64,000 nucleotides of DNA from Algoriphagus sp. (GTDB taxonomy: Bacteria > Bacteroidota > Bacteroidia > Cytophagales > Cyclobacteriaceae), in contig NZ_JAMWZB010000004.1 of assembly GCF_024305035.1 (NCBI RefSeq), positions 124,001 to 188,000 on the forward strand, read 5' to 3'. Shown in pieces: positions 44,734 to 53,232 of the stretch. Under the pieces are notes generated by a model. It was given only the letters and a program-made list of their open reading frames with translations. It searched no databases and was not told the DNA's origin. Made by a program: the position numbers and the translations under genes. Position 1 is the first letter of the stretch. Each line of letters starts with the position of its first letter.

Positions 44734-45152
44734 TCCAGCTTTTTTTCCATCGTTTCTTCGAATTGCTCCATTAAAGATATATATATCTTTAGAATATTTT
44801 CAATAAAAATTCCTTGGGTATCAATGTCATAGACAGGATTGTATTGAATTCGGTCGATCACCATATCCAGCCAAGGTTTGCCCTCATCGATCAGCTCGGC
44901 GTGAAAGGCTTCCACCGTCAGATCACGCGAACCGGTGAAAGGTCCTTTGCCATATTTTTTAAAATAGCTGTTTAAAACTTTCAGTGCTAATTCATGAGTT
45001 ACCTCAAAACTAGTGATCAGTTCTCTGGATTGAGCCTCAGAAAGTGATCCTTTTTTACTTCGTTGACCATAAACCCTAAGGTCTTCCAGTGAGGATTTGA
45101 ATTCCTCAAAACACTGTTCGCAAGATTGGGGGAGGGATTTCATGTTCGACAT
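44727..45152 (-). CDS. HI0074/HepT-like nucleotidyltransferase substrate-binding protein
   Basis: The 141-residue all-helical protein contains SFEVTHELALKVLNSYFKKYG, GSRDLTVEAFHAELIDEGKPW and NPVYDIDTQGIFIENILKIYI, the pattern of the HI0074 family (nucleotidyltransferase substrate-binding). A typical partner is a small MNT-type nucleotidyltransferase with GSxARG, together forming HepT/MntA-type pairs. No such partner is present on either side. Its 3' end overlaps dnaA by seven bases. An alternative start is ATG 45143. Function in isolation is unknown. Confidence 0.82.
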   Translation of the reverse strand: MSNMKSLPQSCEQCFEEFKSSLEDLRVYGQRSKKGSLSEAQSRELITSFEVTHELALKVLNSYFKKYGKGPFTGSRDLTVEAFHAELIDEGKPWLDMVIDRIQYNPVYDIDTQGIFIENILKIYISLMEQFEETMEKKLDQ

Positions 45153-45187
45153 AGCTTGTAACTGCTCTAAAAGTTAACCTTTATTTA

Positions 45188-45221
45188 GAAAAAAGAAAAG
45201 GAGGGAGGAATCCCTCCCTTT
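45188..45221 (-). terminator. Intrinsic terminator of the Deg protease gene
   Basis: On the minus strand GGGAGGGA-TTCC-TCCCTCC is followed by TTTTCTTTTTTCT, directly after the stop. Confidence 0.85.
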
Positions 45222-45222
45222 C

Positions 45223-46677
45223 TTACCTGACCGTGTAGCTTTGCATAAAAGGTTGACCATTTGGAGCGACTCCTTCCAGCAAAAGCCTCCCGCTGTATTC
45301 TTCCAGGTACTTGCCAACCGCTTTGGGATCGCGTGCCGGTTCACGATTAATCTGGGTGATCACAAATCCATCTCTCAGTCCCAAATCCCGTAAATACCCC
45401 CTGCTCAAGGCGGAGATCTTAATTCCGTAGGCAATTCCTAAGCGGTCTTTTTCAATCGTATTCACTGCTTCCAGGCGGGCGCCAAGTAATCTGGAGCTAT
45501 AATATTCGCGTTTAATGACTCCGGTTCCACCTTCCAGATTTTGTAGCGTTAGGGTCGCATTCATCCGTTTGCCTTTCCGGGTAAAGGTAACCGGTAATTC
45601 TTGTCCCGGATAATAATAGGAGAGTGCTTCTTCAAAACTTCCCATCCCTGAAATGGCTTGGTCTCCCAGTTGAATGATCACATCATTTCGCTGTAAACCT
45701 GCTTGCTCAGCGGCTCCAGATTTGATGACATGTTTGATGATTACTCCGTCCAATGAGGCGATTTCCATTTCTTCAGCCAGCTCAGGGGTGATTTCCACAG
45801 CTTCAATTCCAGGAATGGCTTTTTGAACTTCGCCGTATTGAATCAAATCATTGGCTACTTTCATCGCGATATCCACGGGTACGGCAAAACCATATCCGGT
45901 GTAGGAACCGGTTCTAGACAAAATTGCCGTGTTGATCCCCACCAACTCTCCCGAAACATTGACCAAAGCTCCTCCCGAATTTCCCGGATTAATGGGAGCA
46001 TCGGTTTGGATGAAACTTTCCAAAGGGAAATCACCCCCCAATATATTGATTTGTCGTTCTTTTGCAGATACAATTCCAGCGGTGACCGTGGAGGTGAGGT
46101 TAAAGGGGTTTCCTACAGCAAGTACCCATTCACCGATTTGAAGATCGCGGGAAGACCCTCTTTTGATGGCAGGAAGATTTTCTGAATCGATTTTTAAAAC
46201 GGCGATATCGGTATTTTTATCGGTTCCGATCAATCGGGCTTGATAGGTTCGTTTCTTATGAACCACTTCAATGGTTTCGGCACGGTCAATGACATGATTA
46301 TTGGTGACAATGTAACCGTCTTCGGATATAATCACTCCGGATCCCGTACTCACCTGTTGAGTGGGTCCTGTGCCAAAAAAATACTCAAACATGCTATTCC
46401 TTCGGGGATCGCTACCTGAGAAATTTTTTATAAAAACTACCGATTCGGTGCTGTTTGTTGAAGCTTCCACAAAAGAAAGCGGAGGATCGGACCGATGGAA
46501 CGAACCTTGGCTCGTGGCCGCCTGCTCGGAGAAAGAGGTGTTGACTGATTCAATGGGCGGGCTGGAAATCGTGTTTGGTTGAGGTTCATGGACAAGGGAA
46601 GTGGTCCAAAGAGCCGCACCTGCCAATCCCGCCACAAATGATATTCCGGTGGTTTTGAGAAAATGTTCCATGCGCAT
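45223..46677 (-). CDS. Periplasmic Deg/HtrA serine protease
   Basis: The 484-residue protein has an N-terminal anchor or signal helix (TGISFVAGLAGAALWTT), a chymotrypsin-like domain with His in VTNNHVID, Asp in KNTDIAVLK and Ser in NPGNSGGALVN, and two PDZ-like domains (GVIIKHVIKSGAAEQAGLQ and LGIAYGIKISALSRGYLRDLG). It is a periplasmic quality-control protease/chaperone of the DegP/DegQ type. A second Deg gene at 57845 shares the active-site motif and layout. It is a single-gene unit with its own terminator. Confidence 0.93.
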   Translation of the reverse strand: MRMEHFLKTTGISFVAGLAGAALWTTSLVHEPQPNTISSPPIESVNTSFSEQAATSQGSFHRSDPPLSFVEASTNSTESVVFIKNFSGSDPRRNSMFEYFFGTGPTQQVSTGSGVIISEDGYIVTNNHVIDRAETIEVVHKKRTYQARLIGTDKNTDIAVLKIDSENLPAIKRGSSRDLQIGEWVLAVGNPFNLTSTVTAGIVSAKERQINILGGDFPLESFIQTDAPINPGNSGGALVNVSGELVGINTAILSRTGSYTGYGFAVPVDIAMKVANDLIQYGEVQKAIPGIEAVEITPELAEEMEIASLDGVIIKHVIKSGAAEQAGLQRNDVIIQLGDQAISGMGSFEEALSYYYPGQELPVTFTRKGKRMNATLTLQNLEGGTGVIKREYYSSRLLGARLEAVNTIEKDRLGIAYGIKISALSRGYLRDLGLRDGFVITQINREPARDPKAVGKYLEEYSGRLLLEGVAPNGQPFMQSYTVR

Positions 46678-46894
46678 AGTTTTTCAATTTGACGGAAGAA
46701 AAATCCTCCGGTTTGTTTCCTTCACATTTTTTAACCCAATCAATTCTGATTTTAGGTAAGATAGTGGGTAGTCATTTCCTGCTTTTGCAAAGCTTTTTAG
46801 CAATAAATCCAGGAATTCTTCATAAAGTCCTCTCAAAAATTTTTCCCAAACGGAAAAACTGACGATTTGTACAAGGAAAAGTCGGGGCATCTTG

Positions 46895-46902
46895 TAATTT
46901 TG
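46895..46902 (+). promoter_or_regulatory. Bacteroidota -7 promoter element TAnnTTTG
   Basis: TAATTTTG fits the -7 consensus and lies 61 bases before the dxr start. A TTTG at 46866-46869 is about five bases further away than optimal for -33. Confidence 0.55.
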
Positions 46903-46963
46903 TCAGCCTATCAGCTAAACCTTCCCGTTTTGTGGGGGTTAATTTTCTTTAAAAAAGTAATGA

Positions 46964-48130
46964 ATGACAGAAGCTAAGCGTGTAGCCATCCTTGGAAGCA
47001 CTGGGAGTATTGGTACCCAAACGTTGGAGGTGATTCGCCAGCATCCGGATGATTTTACAGTAGAGGTACTCACCGCTCAGAATAATTGCGATTTGCTAAT
47101 TGCCCAAGCGAAGGAATTTACTCCCAATGCTGTGGTCATTGGCAACCCCGAAAATTACAATACAGTAAAGGAGGCATTGATCCCCCATGACATCAAAGTT
47201 TTTGCGGGTCAAAAGGCACTGGAGCAAATCGTCGAGATGGAAACTATTGATGTGGTTTTAACTGCATTGGTGGGATACTCGGGATTGTTGCCTACCCTTA
47301 GTGCGATCAAAGCCGGCAAGCAGATTGCCTTGGCCAATAAAGAAACGCTCGTGGTCGCAGGAGATTTGGTCACTGCCTTGGCTAAAGAGTTTGGGGTCAA
47401 TATTTATCCGGTGGACTCGGAGCATTCGGCGATTTTTCAATGCTTGGTAGGTGAATTTCATAATCGGATTGAAAAAATTATTCTCACCGCGTCTGGAGGA
47501 CCATTTCGAGGAAAGGACAGGGAATATCTCCAATCAGTCACTAAAGTCCAAGCACTCAAGCACCCCAACTGGGATATGGGAGCTAAAATCACCATCGATT
47601 CGGCTTCCCTGATGAACAAAGGTTTGGAAGTCATTGAGGCCAAATGGCTTTTTGGGTTGAATACCTCCCAAATCGATGTGGTCGTACATCCTCAAAGCAT
47701 CGTGCATTCGTTGGTGCAATTTGAGGATGGCTCGCTAAAAGCACAACTTGGACTGCCGGATATGCGTATTCCCATACAATTTGCTCTGAGCTATCCTCAT
47801 CGATTGAAAAGTGATTTCGAGCGCTTCGATTTCATCAATTACCCCAATCTGACCTTTGAGCAGCCGGATTTAAAAACATTCAGGAACCTTCAGTTGGCAT
47901 TTGATGCTTTAGAAAAGGGAGGAAATGCGGCCTGTATGCTCAATGCTTCGAATGAGGTGGTTGTGGATGCGTTTCTAAAAGATCAAATTGGCTTTCTGGA
48001 GATGTCGGATTTGATTGCCGAGACGATGGACCGGGTGGATTTTGTGTCCAAACCCACTATTGCGGATTACATCGCCACCGACGAGCAGGCTAGAATAATT
48101 ACAAAAGAATTAATTAAGCGTAAATACTAA
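46964..48130 (+). CDS. dxr: 1-deoxy-D-xylulose 5-phosphate reductoisomerase
   Basis: Dxr makes 2-C-methylerythritol 4-phosphate, the committed step of the MEP isoprenoid pathway, using NADPH and a divalent metal. The N-terminal Rossmann motif is ILGSTGSIGTQTL. Metal and substrate residues are visible in YPVDSEHSAIFQCL, ASGGPF, and HPNWDMGAKITIDSASLMNKGLE (given in parts), then HPQSIVHSLVQF. At 388 residues it is full length. It overlaps rseP by one base (TAATG), a common pair in bacteria. Confidence 0.97.
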   Translation: MTEAKRVAILGSTGSIGTQTLEVIRQHPDDFTVEVLTAQNNCDLLIAQAKEFTPNAVVIGNPENYNTVKEALIPHDIKVFAGQKALEQIVEMETIDVVLTALVGYSGLLPTLSAIKAGKQIALANKETLVVAGDLVTALAKEFGVNIYPVDSEHSAIFQCLVGEFHNRIEKIILTASGGPFRGKDREYLQSVTKVQALKHPNWDMGAKITIDSASLMNKGLEVIEAKWLFGLNTSQIDVVVHPQSIVHSLVQFEDGSLKAQLGLPDMRIPIQFALSYPHRLKSDFERFDFINYPNLTFEQPDLKTFRNLQLAFDALEKGGNAACMLNASNEVVVDAFLKDQIGFLEMSDLIAETMDRVDFVSKPTIADYIATDEQARIITKELIKRKY

Positions 48131-49449
48131 TGGATACTTTGATTATGGTGGGCCAACTGCTCCTGGGATTGTCAATCCTAGTCGGGCTTCATGAATTGGG
48201 TCACTTGTTAACTGCCAAACTATTTGGCATGCGTGTGGAGAAATTCTCCATCGGATTTCCTCCAAAAATCGCAGGGTTTCAGTGGGGAGAGACTGAATAT
48301 TCAATCGGGGCAATTCCACTGGGTGGATTTGTGAAAATTTCCGGAATGGTAGACGAATCCATGGATACCGACCAATTATCCGCTGAGCCACAACCCTGGG
48401 AGTTTCGTTCCAAACCAGCCTGGCAGCGACTCATTGTCATGCTTGGAGGTATAATCGTTAACGTCATCACAGGGATTGTCATCTTCGTATTTCTGGTTTA
48501 TAACAATGGGGAAACGTACTTTTCACGGGATCAGGTTGTGGAAAATGGAATTGTTGCCTATGAATATGGGGAGTCAATCGGATTACAGACTGGAGATAAG
48601 ATTTTGGAGGTCAATGGTGAGCCTTATGAGAGCATTAATGAACTTAGCAGTGGAAGTGTTCTTCTAAGTGAAAATGGATTCTACACGGTAGAGCGAAATG
48701 GGGAGCAACTGAAAGTGGAGATTCCACGAGGTTTTATCAACACCTTTGATTCAGAGGAGGCTTTTGACAAATTCATCAGTATTCGATTTCCTTTTGATGT
48801 GTTGGACGTAGCTCCTGATGGGGCGGCCAAGGCCTCAGGGATTGATCCTGGAGATAAAATTCTTGCCGTAAATGGCCAAGAGATTTACTTTTTTGATGAA
48901 TTACAAACTGCCTTGAATGAAGTAAAGAATCAGGAGGCTGAGTTGGTAGTTTCTTCTAAGGGAAAATTGGACACCTTAGCTGTTGCTGTTTCGGCGGAAG
49001 GAACGATAGGGATTGCTGCAAATCCGCTGATAGATCCTGTTCAACGAAAATTTGGGTTCACTCAAGCAATTTCCAAAGGTACTGAGCGCGCATTTGGGGT
49101 AGTCATCATCAATGCCAAAGCGCTGGGTAAAATGTTTACCGGAGAAGTGTCTGCCAAAAACGTCAGTGGTCCGATTGGAATGGCTAAGATTTATGGAGAT
49201 TCTTGGGATTGGGGAAAATTCTGGAGTATTACTGGATTGATTTCCATGATACTGGCTTTTATGAATTTGCTTCCGATTCCGGCGTTGGATGGAGGTCATG
49301 TGGTCTTTTTGCTCTACGAAATGATTTCGGGTAGGGCTCCATCGGATAAATTTCTCGAAAATGCACAGAAAGTCGGCATGGTAATCCTGCTAGCCTTGAT
49401 GGTATTTGCGATTGGAAATGATATTTTAAAGCTCATTACCGGGGGGTAA
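48130..49449 (+). CDS. rseP: RIP metalloprotease RseP
   Basis: The 439-residue site-2 protease has the zinc motif HELGH near residue 22 in the first helix, two PDZ domains between (NGIVAYEYGESIGLQTGDKIL and APDGAAKASGIDPGDKIL), and the second catalytic Asp in NLLPIPALDGGH near the C-terminus. RseP cuts anti-sigma factors and remnant signal peptides within the membrane. It follows dxr directly. The terminator at 49548 ends this unit. Confidence 0.96.
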   Translation: MDTLIMVGQLLLGLSILVGLHELGHLLTAKLFGMRVEKFSIGFPPKIAGFQWGETEYSIGAIPLGGFVKISGMVDESMDTDQLSAEPQPWEFRSKPAWQRLIVMLGGIIVNVITGIVIFVFLVYNNGETYFSRDQVVENGIVAYEYGESIGLQTGDKILEVNGEPYESINELSSGSVLLSENGFYTVERNGEQLKVEIPRGFINTFDSEEAFDKFISIRFPFDVLDVAPDGAAKASGIDPGDKILAVNGQEIYFFDELQTALNEVKNQEAELVVSSKGKLDTLAVAVSAEGTIGIAANPLIDPVQRKFGFTQAISKGTERAFGVVIINAKALGKMFTGEVSAKNVSGPIGMAKIYGDSWDWGKFWSITGLISMILAFMNLLPIPALDGGHVVFLLYEMISGRAPSDKFLENAQKVGMVILLALMVFAIGNDILKLITGG

Positions 49450-49547
49450 TTTTTCCAAGGATAAAAATATTTGAAAGGATAAGGATTGAATTTAAGTAAA
49501 AATAGTTGTTAGCGGAGAATTCCTAGCTAAATGAAATCATTAAGAAT

Positions 49548-49587
49548 AACGACATTATTTCTACTTGAAGTAATGTCGTTTTTTTGT
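49548..49587 (+). terminator. Intrinsic terminator, probably of dxr-rseP
   Basis: A perfect 10-base stem AACGACATTA / TAATGTCGTT with a 13-base loop is followed by TTTTTTTG. It lies inside the first codons of the kelch-type pseudogene, which argues that the gene was not started at 49531, or that its expression was already lost. Confidence 0.8.
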
Positions 49588-49759
49588 TTCCATTTTGAGA
49601 TTTTTGCACAAACTACCCAAGTTCTCAAAAAGAATCTGAATTTGTGATTCTAAAGGGTGGGTCTAAACTCTTAGGCAAGATACTCCGGGGGTATGATTTT
49701 TCAGATTATGAATCCATTGAATTTGAATCGTCAGAAGGTAAAAGGATTTTTTATAAAAT

Positions 49760-49893
49760 GGAGCGAAAAACCCACAGGTCTTTAGCCGGTGGGATGTAAG
49801 CGGCTAACCCGGATTGAGCATATACTCACGAATAGTAATAGTATCAGAAGAAGCCTCACCTATTGAACACACGAAATAACCATCAGACCATAC
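49760..49893 (-). mobile_element. IS200/IS605-type left end with TnpA C-terminus
   Basis: On the minus strand, 49893-49804 reads VWSDGYFVCSIGEASSD then TITIREYMLNPG and a TAG stop: the C-terminus of a Y1 HUH transposase TnpA. Between its stop and the kelch gene come GCTTACATCC, the subterminal hairpin CCCACCGG-CTAAAGA-CCTGTGGG (49793-49771) and TTTTTCGCTCC. The same end sequence occurs at 54631. The rest of tnpA, including the HUH and Tyr motifs, is gone. Confidence 0.8.
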
Positions 49894-50674
49894 CTAGCCT
49901 CTAACGGAAAAGTTTATTTAGGAGCGATTGGTGGTGGTAGTAAAAATCGCTCTTATTGGGAATTTAATCCATCGACCAATCGCTTAACTCAATTAGAAGA
50001 TAGTCCTGCTCTTGTCGATCTTCATAAATTGGGCTATAATGATTTAGATGGATATCTTTATCTCGAGGGTGGATATGATTAGGGTGTCAATGGGGTCGAA
50101 TTTGAAACAGGTGTATTTAGATACAATATCGAAAAAAACACCTGGGAGAGGCTGGAGCGAGAGCATACTAATTATGAGAATACAAACTTGGTTAAAACAT
50201 TTCGATACGATGGAGCGATGTATTCAATTGTAACTGAGGATGGGTTCTTGGAACCCATAATTAAGAAATTTGATTCAGTTAGTCTAACCTGGGAACCCTT
50301 AACTAACCTGGGTTTTGCTCCTTTGGAAACCCATACAAAGGAATATTTTGTAGTGGGTGATTGGGTATATAGTTTTGGCTTAAGTGAGAGGATGCGTTTC
50401 CATCTTAAGACTGGAGAATCTAATCGAAGGGGGCCGCTTTATGATTTTTCAAATTTTTCCTTTGGTTCTGCTTTTCAGGCAGGGGATAAAATCTACATGG
50501 AGCGTTTCGGCTACTGAGTTGAGTTAGATCCGACATATTTCAATGCCGGCCTGCCATTCTGACGTCTTAAATCCTTTGGCATGGCCATTGAACTTAAACG
50601 GGAAACCTTCCTAAATTGGAGGTTCTACCCTTAACCAAGTTTTAAACAGGCAGTCTGACTGTCAAAATGTCTAT

Positions 50675-53149
50675 ATGAGTCAATTTGAAAAACCCCTATT
50701 CGATAATCTTATGAGCGGTGATTACGTAGCAGAAGGAGACTTGATCCAGTTGATCACTGATGAAGAAGAGGAAGAGCAGGGTAAGGAATTAACAGGGGAG
50801 GAGATCCCCATTCTTTCGGTCAGAAATACGGTATTGTTTCCAGGTGTGGTAATTCCCATTACGGTGGGTAGACAGCGCTCGATTAAATTGGTCAAAAAGG
50901 CACACAAAGGAGATAAATTCATCGGCGTATGTGCACAGATCAATCCCAATAACGATGACCCTTCTTGGGAGGATATTTATCATGTGGGCACCTTAGCCAA
51001 AATCATTAAAATGATTGTTCTTCCCGATGGAAATACAACTATCATTATCCAAGGGAAAAAGCGCTTTCGAATCAAAGAAGAAATAACCGATGATCCTTAC
51101 TTTATTGCCAAAGTCAATTTTCTGGAGGAGAATTTTCCAAAAAGCTCCAAGAAAATTCAAGCACTTGAGGAATCTCTGAAAGAGGCGGCCACCAGAATTC
51201 TTCATCTCAATCCTGAGATTCCCCGAGAAGCCCAAGTAGCGTTGGATAACATTGATAATACGCCATTTTTAACGCATTTTTTATCCTCTAATATCAATGC
51301 TCCTGTCGAATCCAAGCAGCGCTTACTTGAAATCAACGATGGTGTGGAGCGAGCGACCCTATTGCTGGAATTTATGATGAAGGATATCCAAATGCTGGAA
51401 CTGAAGTCTGAAATTCAGAAAAAGGTACACACCGATATTGATCAGCAGCAGCGGGATTACTTCTTAAGGCAGCAAATGAAAGTTCTTCAAACCGAGCTGG
51501 GTGAGGAAGGCCCCGAAAAAGAAGTGGAAGATCTCCGGGCACGGGGAGCGTCAAAAAACTGGCCTAAAGAGGTAGCACTTCATTTTGAAAAAGAGCTGAA
51601 TAAAATTTTGAGAATCAATCCGTCTGCGGCGGAGTATCCCATCGCGCTAAATTATGCCGAGACGATGGTGGAGCTGCCATGGAATGAATTTACCCAGGAT
51701 AATTTTGATCTTAAACATGCGCGGAAAATCTTGGATTCAGATCATTTTGGACTTGAGAAAGTAAAAGACCGGATTATTGAATATTTGGCGGTACTCAAAT
51801 TGAAAAATGACCTTAAAGGGCCGATTTTATGCCTTTATGGACCTCCGGGGGTAGGGAAAACATCCCTGGGGAAATCCATAGCCAAAGCCTTGGGTAGAAA
51901 ATACATCCGGATGTCTTTAGGAGGATTGCATGATGAAGCTGAAATCCGGGGACACCGAAAAACCTATGTGGGAGCCATGCCGGGGAAGATTGTTCAAAAT
52001 ATGAAGAAGGTTAAAATCTCCAATCCGGTATTTGTTTTGGACGAAATAGACAAGCTTTCTTCCGACTTTAGAGGAGATCCAAGTTCAGCCTTTTTGGAGG
52101 TATTAGACCCCGAACAAAATTTTGCCTTTTTGGATAATTACCTCGAAGTGGAATATGACTTGAGCAAAGTATTGTTCATTGCAACTGCCAACTCGTTGGA
52201 TACCATTCAGCCTGCTTTGCGGGATCGGATGGAAATCATCGAGGTGACTGGTTATACCCAGGAGGAAAAAGTAGAAATAGCCAAGCGACATTTGGTTCCC
52301 AAACAACGCAAAGAGCATGGTTTGAAGACCAATCAGGTTCGATTTGATAAATCTGCTTTGGTGAAAATTATCGAGGATTATACCCGTGAATCGGGCGTGA
52401 GAAATCTCGAAAGAGCTATTGGCAAAGTTATCCGAAATGTAGCCAAATCCATTGCTATGGAAGAGGAATACGATCCGAAAATTACTCCGGATGCAGTTCG
52501 GAAGATTTTGGGTTCGGAGATGTTTGATAAGGAAACCTATCAGGATAATTCGGTTGCAGGAGTAGTGACAGGTCTGGCTTGGACTAGTGTAGGAGGAGAA
52601 ATTCTGTTCATCGAATCCAGTTTGAGTAAAGGAAAGGGCAAGTTGACCCTTTCTGGTCAGTTGGGTGATGTGATGAAAGAATCCGCTGTGACGGCACTTT
52701 CTTACCTCAAATCAAAAGCCGATAAGTTAGGCATTGACCATCGGGTTTTTGATCAATACGATTTGCATATTCATGTGCCTGCTGGTGCGGTGCCCAAGGA
52801 CGGTCCCTCAGCCGGGATCACGATGCTTTCAGCCATGGCCTCAGTTTACACCCAGCGAAAGGTCAAAGCAAAAGTAGCGATGACTGGTGAGATTAGTTTG
52901 ATCGGAAAAGTGCTTCCTGTAGGAGGAATTAAAGAAAAGATTTTGGCGGCAAAACGAGCGGGAATCAAAGAGATAATTCTTTGTAAGAAAAACAAAAGGG
53001 ATATCGAAGAAATCGATGAAAACTATCTCAAAGGCCTGGAGTTTCATTTTGTAGATCGGGTTGGTGAAGTTTTGGATATTGCTTTACTGAAGTCCAAAGT
53101 GGACCGACCGGTCCAGTTTTCATTCAATCCGGAGTCACATCCAAGCTAA
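50675..53149 (+). CDS. lon: ATP-dependent protease La (Lon)
   Basis: The 824-residue Lon has the N-terminal substrate domain (ILSVRNTVLFPGVVIPITVGR), a helical linker, an AAA+ module with Walker A GPPGVGKTS and Walker B VFVLDEIDK, and the C-terminal serine-lysine protease with catalytic Ser in PKDGPSAGITM and Lys in PVGGIKEKILAAKRAG. Start at ATG 50675; ATG 50711 is an in-frame alternative. The motif CTGTCAAAATGTC lies only four bases before the start, so either the leader is very short or the later start is used. Confidence 0.97.
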   Translation: MSQFEKPLFDNLMSGDYVAEGDLIQLITDEEEEEQGKELTGEEIPILSVRNTVLFPGVVIPITVGRQRSIKLVKKAHKGDKFIGVCAQINPNNDDPSWEDIYHVGTLAKIIKMIVLPDGNTTIIIQGKKRFRIKEEITDDPYFIAKVNFLEENFPKSSKKIQALEESLKEAATRILHLNPEIPREAQVALDNIDNTPFLTHFLSSNINAPVESKQRLLEINDGVERATLLLEFMMKDIQMLELKSEIQKKVHTDIDQQQRDYFLRQQMKVLQTELGEEGPEKEVEDLRARGASKNWPKEVALHFEKELNKILRINPSAAEYPIALNYAETMVELPWNEFTQDNFDLKHARKILDSDHFGLEKVKDRIIEYLAVLKLKNDLKGPILCLYGPPGVGKTSLGKSIAKALGRKYIRMSLGGLHDEAEIRGHRKTYVGAMPGKIVQNMKKVKISNPVFVLDEIDKLSSDFRGDPSSAFLEVLDPEQNFAFLDNYLEVEYDLSKVLFIATANSLDTIQPALRDRMEIIEVTGYTQEEKVEIAKRHLVPKQRKEHGLKTNQVRFDKSALVKIIEDYTRESGVRNLERAIGKVIRNVAKSIAMEEEYDPKITPDAVRKILGSEMFDKETYQDNSVAGVVTGLAWTSVGGEILFIESSLSKGKGKLTLSGQLGDVMKESAVTALSYLKSKADKLGIDHRVFDQYDLHIHVPAGAVPKDGPSAGITMLSAMASVYTQRKVKAKVAMTGEISLIGKVLPVGGIKEKILAAKRAGIKEIILCKKNKRDIEEIDENYLKGLEFHFVDRVGEVLDIALLKSKVDRPVQFSFNPESHPS

Positions 53150-53155
53150 AAATGA

Positions 53156-53187
53156 GGGGAAAGGAAAATTTGACCTTTCCCTTTTTT
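53156..53187 (+). terminator. Intrinsic terminator of lon
   Basis: The hairpin GGGAAAGG-N9-CCTTTCCC is followed by TTTTTT, shortly after the lon stop. Confidence 0.8.
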
Positions 53188-53232
53188 CTTCCTTCAGTTT
53201 GAGCTTTAGGAAAACTTAAAAAAACAGAAATC

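Larger units (their letters stand above)
49531..50517 (+). pseudogene. Broken kelch-type beta-propeller gene
   Basis: The frame starting at ATG 49531 could encode a signal peptide-like start ending in EIFAQTT, but stops at once. A shifted frame from 49623 reads SQKESEFVILKGGSKLLGKI and then hits the IS605-type relic at 49760-49893. After it the plus frame resumes with SNGKVYLGAIGGGSKNRSYW and NPSTNRLTQLEDSP, is interrupted by TAG at 50080-50082, and continues FRYNIEKNTWERL up to 50517. The kelch-like blade pattern is clear (YLGxIGG, FNPSTNRL, YNIEKNTWE). So there is one frameshift, one insertion and one stop: a dead gene. Confidence 0.8.

Noticed and set aside
50048..50233. 61-codon frame starting MDIFISRVDMIRV
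   Set aside because: It is out of frame with the kelch blades on either side, which are the real signal.
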